From positions 179,149,235 to 179,213,234 of the forward strand of contig OW799233.1 in the NCBI GenBank assembly GCA_941918925.1: DNA of 64,000 bases, given 5' to 3'. Numbering within the stretch: the stretch's first letter is position 1; each line of letters opens with the position of its first letter. The notes below the pieces were generated by a model that worked only from the letters and a program-made list of their open reading frames with translations, did no database searches and was not told where the DNA came from. Both the position numbers and the translations under genes were made by a program. Origin of the DNA: Phyto melanocephala. Taxonomy: Eukaryota > Arthropoda > Insecta > Diptera > Rhinophoridae. Shown here in pieces: positions 61,770 through 64,000 of this stretch.

Positions 61770-62648
61770 CTAGCCAAGCCAGGCGCGCGTTGCTACGCTC
61801 CTTAATGAATAAAACTGTATTCTGAATTTTAATTGAATATATTAAAAATAATATTTTATTGATTTTTATTGTAATACAAGTGGGTATACAATATTTTTGG
61901 TTTTTCCATTTGCTGTAAAAATGAACAAATTTTTTGGTGTTCCCACTCTGGGGCATGCGACGTACAGCTGGCCATGTGAAAAGCATGGATTTTCCAAATT
62001 CAATCCTGCAACACGCAGAGATTATCCTTGGGCTTTGTTGATGGTAATAGCGAAGGCAAGGTGAACTGGAAACTGTAGTCGCTTGTAGTTGAAAGGAAAA
62101 TCGGTGGGAACCATTGGAATGCGTGGAAATAGCTTAAAATAATAACTTTTTTTAATGGGAGTGGCACTGCCCACTTTTCTAATCACTAAACTGTATAGTC
62201 ATGACAGCTCAATATGTGTGCAAAGCTTCAGAAAAATCGGTGAAGGTCAAGAAGCTGAAAATTATAACTTTTTTTATTGGCGTGGTACTGCCCACTTTTC
62301 TAATCACGAAACTGTATAGTCATGACAGCTTAAAATGTATGCAAAGTTTCAGAAAAATCGGTCAAGTGCATGTAGCTGAAAATTATAACTTTTTTTATAG
62401 GCGTGGCACTGCCCACTTTTCTAATCACGAAATTGTATAGTCATGACAGCTCAATATGTGTGCAAGGTTTTAGACAAATCGGTCAAGTGCAAAAGCCAAA
62501 AATTATAACTTATTTTTTGTGGGCGTAACCCCGCCCACCTTTTACTACTTATAAACACTCCCTGGAATGTGTACAAAAACTTGTCAAAGTTTGGGTCCGA
62601 TCGGCTTTACGATTTCGGAGTCAATAACTAACACGCACACACACACAT
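61770..62648 (-). mobile_element. Helitron copy carrying a helicase fragment, nested in the Tc1 element
   Basis: The 3' end (CTAG at 61770-61773 with the GCAACGCGCGCC hairpin region) is as in the copies at 5713 and 16013. Going 5', the last ~90 codons of a helicase gene come first, then three to four of the same ~120-bp repeats. The 5' terminus (TCTATATATATAAAAG) is missing beyond the (CA)n run near 62633-62647. Confidence 0.88.
61866..62130 (-). pseudogene. C-terminus of Helitron Pif1-type helicase
   Basis: The minus strand reads FPRIPMVPTDFPFNYKRLQF, HLAFAITINKAQG, a stop in place of the usual Gln, SLRVAGLNLENPCFSHGQLY and VACPRVGTPKNLFIFTANGK, ending NIVYPLVLQ-stop. TINKAQGQ and HGQLYVACSR are the last helicase motifs of Helitron Rep-Helicase proteins. 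In addition to the stop, Ser of ACSR is Pro. It is severed from the rest of the gene by the tandem repeats. Confidence 0.9.
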
Positions 62649-63856
62649 TGTTATTAAATAACAATTTGATTTAATTAAATAACGATTTATTTGTTGTTTT
62701 AGTTTTGTCCGATACTGTATGTAAAGATTGTGTCGAATTTTAAAATTCTTCTAGCTTAAACTAGTAAAATGACTGAATTAATAAGTGGGTGCATTTTTTT
62801 TACATGTTTTTCGGTTTTACTTTAAAAGATTTCTGACAGTATTTTGCTTTAGGTCACGATTGTTGAATTTTTTTATATAATTTGATTATTGTATTAAAAT
62901 ACAATTACAAATTATATCATAATTTTCTTGCCGGTGCGAAGTAACGTATAAAAGTCCTGAGTCTTTGTCTGTAATTGCACCCGCAACTTCCAGACTGACA
63001 GACTAGCACAATACTGACAGACTAGCACAATACTGACAGACTAGCACATTACTGACTGGTCCTTCGATGCTCTTTGGGTATTAAATATCTTTTTTTTGCA
63101 TTAAACGACGCTTCTTATCTTTTTGGCTAAATATTAATCAATAAGGTAGCAATTGGTGGTGGTTTTTTATTGTAGTAATCGATTTGGTTTAAAATGGATC
63201 TTTTACATAACCGTAACGATATTTACAACCTTTTAAACGATTTTGTTTTTGTTATTTGGGAATGACAAATATTTATTTGAAAATGCCTATGATCCTGTGA
63301 ACTCTGGTTACAGTCTTAAAAATTACGATTTTTCTTGGAAATACAGTGGTAAAAATGTCAACAAATGTACTTAAAAAGTATGCTGAATTCAACTGGGATT
63401 AGGTCATGTACAACCAGCAGCTAATCAATATTTCATCTTACTTGGGTACGTTAGGTCGATTCCTTTAAAATTGGGCAAAATTTATCAATTCCTTAAAAAA
63501 GGGAAAAATTCTATTAAAATCTTAATATTAAATTTTGGGTCGGTTCATTGTGACTTAGAATGTATGACAAGCAGTAATTTTATTCAATTTGTTTTTAAAC
63601 ATACAGCAAGCAAAAAACTAAAAACTATTTATTTACTCATATCCTGCGTCCCACAGTTTTCACAACCAATCAAGAATTTAAGACACATAGCAAAGCAGTT
63701 TGTTTTCCATAAAGTGGTTATAAATATAAAGCGTTTGTTTCTGAGCAGAAAAAAAATCAATTTGCGTTCGTGACTACTTAACACTACACAGAGAGAACAG
63801 TTTTGGTTGGGGTAGACAGAGAGTTGTTGTTAATCGTTTACTTATTATAGTACAAT

Positions 63857-64000
63857 TATACCCTTCAGCTGTGGTGCCCAAGGGGGTGTATACCTATAGC
63901 TTTGTCATTCCTTTTGTAATTTGTACAATAACCATTTCCGACCCCATAAAGTATATATTTTCTGAAAGCTTATGACTAAGGAAGTCGATTGGGCTATGTC
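63857..64000 (+). mobile_element. Helentron-associated element, copy F, cut by the window end
   Basis: It starts TATACCCTTCAGCTGTGGTG and continues through GTCATTCCTTTTGTAATTTG, CCGACCCCATAAAGTATATA and TTTTCTGAAAGCTTATGA. A small insertion after AAGGG (GGTGTATACC) distinguishes it. The 3' end is not in the window. Confidence 0.65.

Larger units (their letters stand above)
60528..62717 (+). mobile_element. Tc1-like element, both ends present, with a nested Helitron
   Basis: The left end CAGTATTGGACAAAACTA follows TA at 60526-60527. The right end, complemented, is CAGTATCGGACAAAACTA and is followed by TA (62718-62719). Without the nested Helitron (61770-62648) the element is about 1.3 kb. It lies 22 bp into the Pli intron that starts at 60506. 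The transposase inside is broken, so the insertion is not recent. Confidence 0.85.
60506..64000 (+). other. Start of the next Pli intron (runs off the window)
   Basis: The donor is at 60506. After 22 bases of intron a Tc1-like element begins (60528-62717). Then come AT-rich sequence with no recognised gene (62720-63850) and the start of a Helentron-like copy at 63857. A short tandem repeat of the unit CTGACAGACTAGCACA lies near 62993-63048. The acceptor is outside the window. Confidence 0.8.

Overview
The window is strongly AT-rich, intron-scale DNA from a higher fly. Two short coding exons match the N-terminus of Pellino (Pli), the Toll-pathway E3 ubiquitin ligase. Exon sequence, canonical splice sites and matching phases put the gene on the + strand. 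The transposon mix, very large introns and DINE-1-like repeats suggest a large-genome cyclorrhaphan fly, perhaps a calyptrate rather than Drosophila. That placement is inference from style, not from a marker gene.

Layout. Bases 1-46343 lie upstream of the first recognisable Pli exon (46344-46436) and are probably intron or 5' flank. They hold many mobile-element remains and no host gene that I can recognise. The second exon (60274-60505) follows an intron of 13,837 bp. The next intron begins at 60506 and runs off the window, and the FHA-like and RING-like remainder of Pellino must lie beyond base 64000.

The rest is a record of transposition. It includes: (i) at least six to eight IS630/Tc1/mariner elements whose readable catalytic aspartates are 41 residues apart (DD41D-type), two with both inverted ends, one of them an internal deletion derivative; (ii) Helitrons with A|TC...CTAG|T ends, one still carrying the C-terminus of the Helitron helicase; (iii) a dense family with a 5' inverted repeat, a 3' subterminal inverted repeat and a 3' hairpin, the architecture of Helentron-associated (DINE-1-like) elements; (iv) a nearly perfect 2-kb Foldback-like palindrome built from ~182-bp repeats with a 9-bp target duplication; (v) a 5'-truncated non-LTR retrotransposon with an open RNase H domain and a 15-bp target duplication; (vi) a pogo/Tigger-like element, a Tc1-like element, short MITEs, and a TIR element with repeated subterminal motifs.

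Several elements are nested: a Helitron in the Tc1 element, a DD41D MITE in a Helentron-like element, and a Helitron between two imperfect inverted repeats. This gives relative ages. No tRNA or rRNA gene, CRISPR array or operon was found. No promoter could be assigned. No clearly new cellular system is visible; the most distinctive structures are the Foldback palindrome, the 959-bp element with subterminal arrays, and the Tc1 insertion 22 bp after a Pli splice donor.
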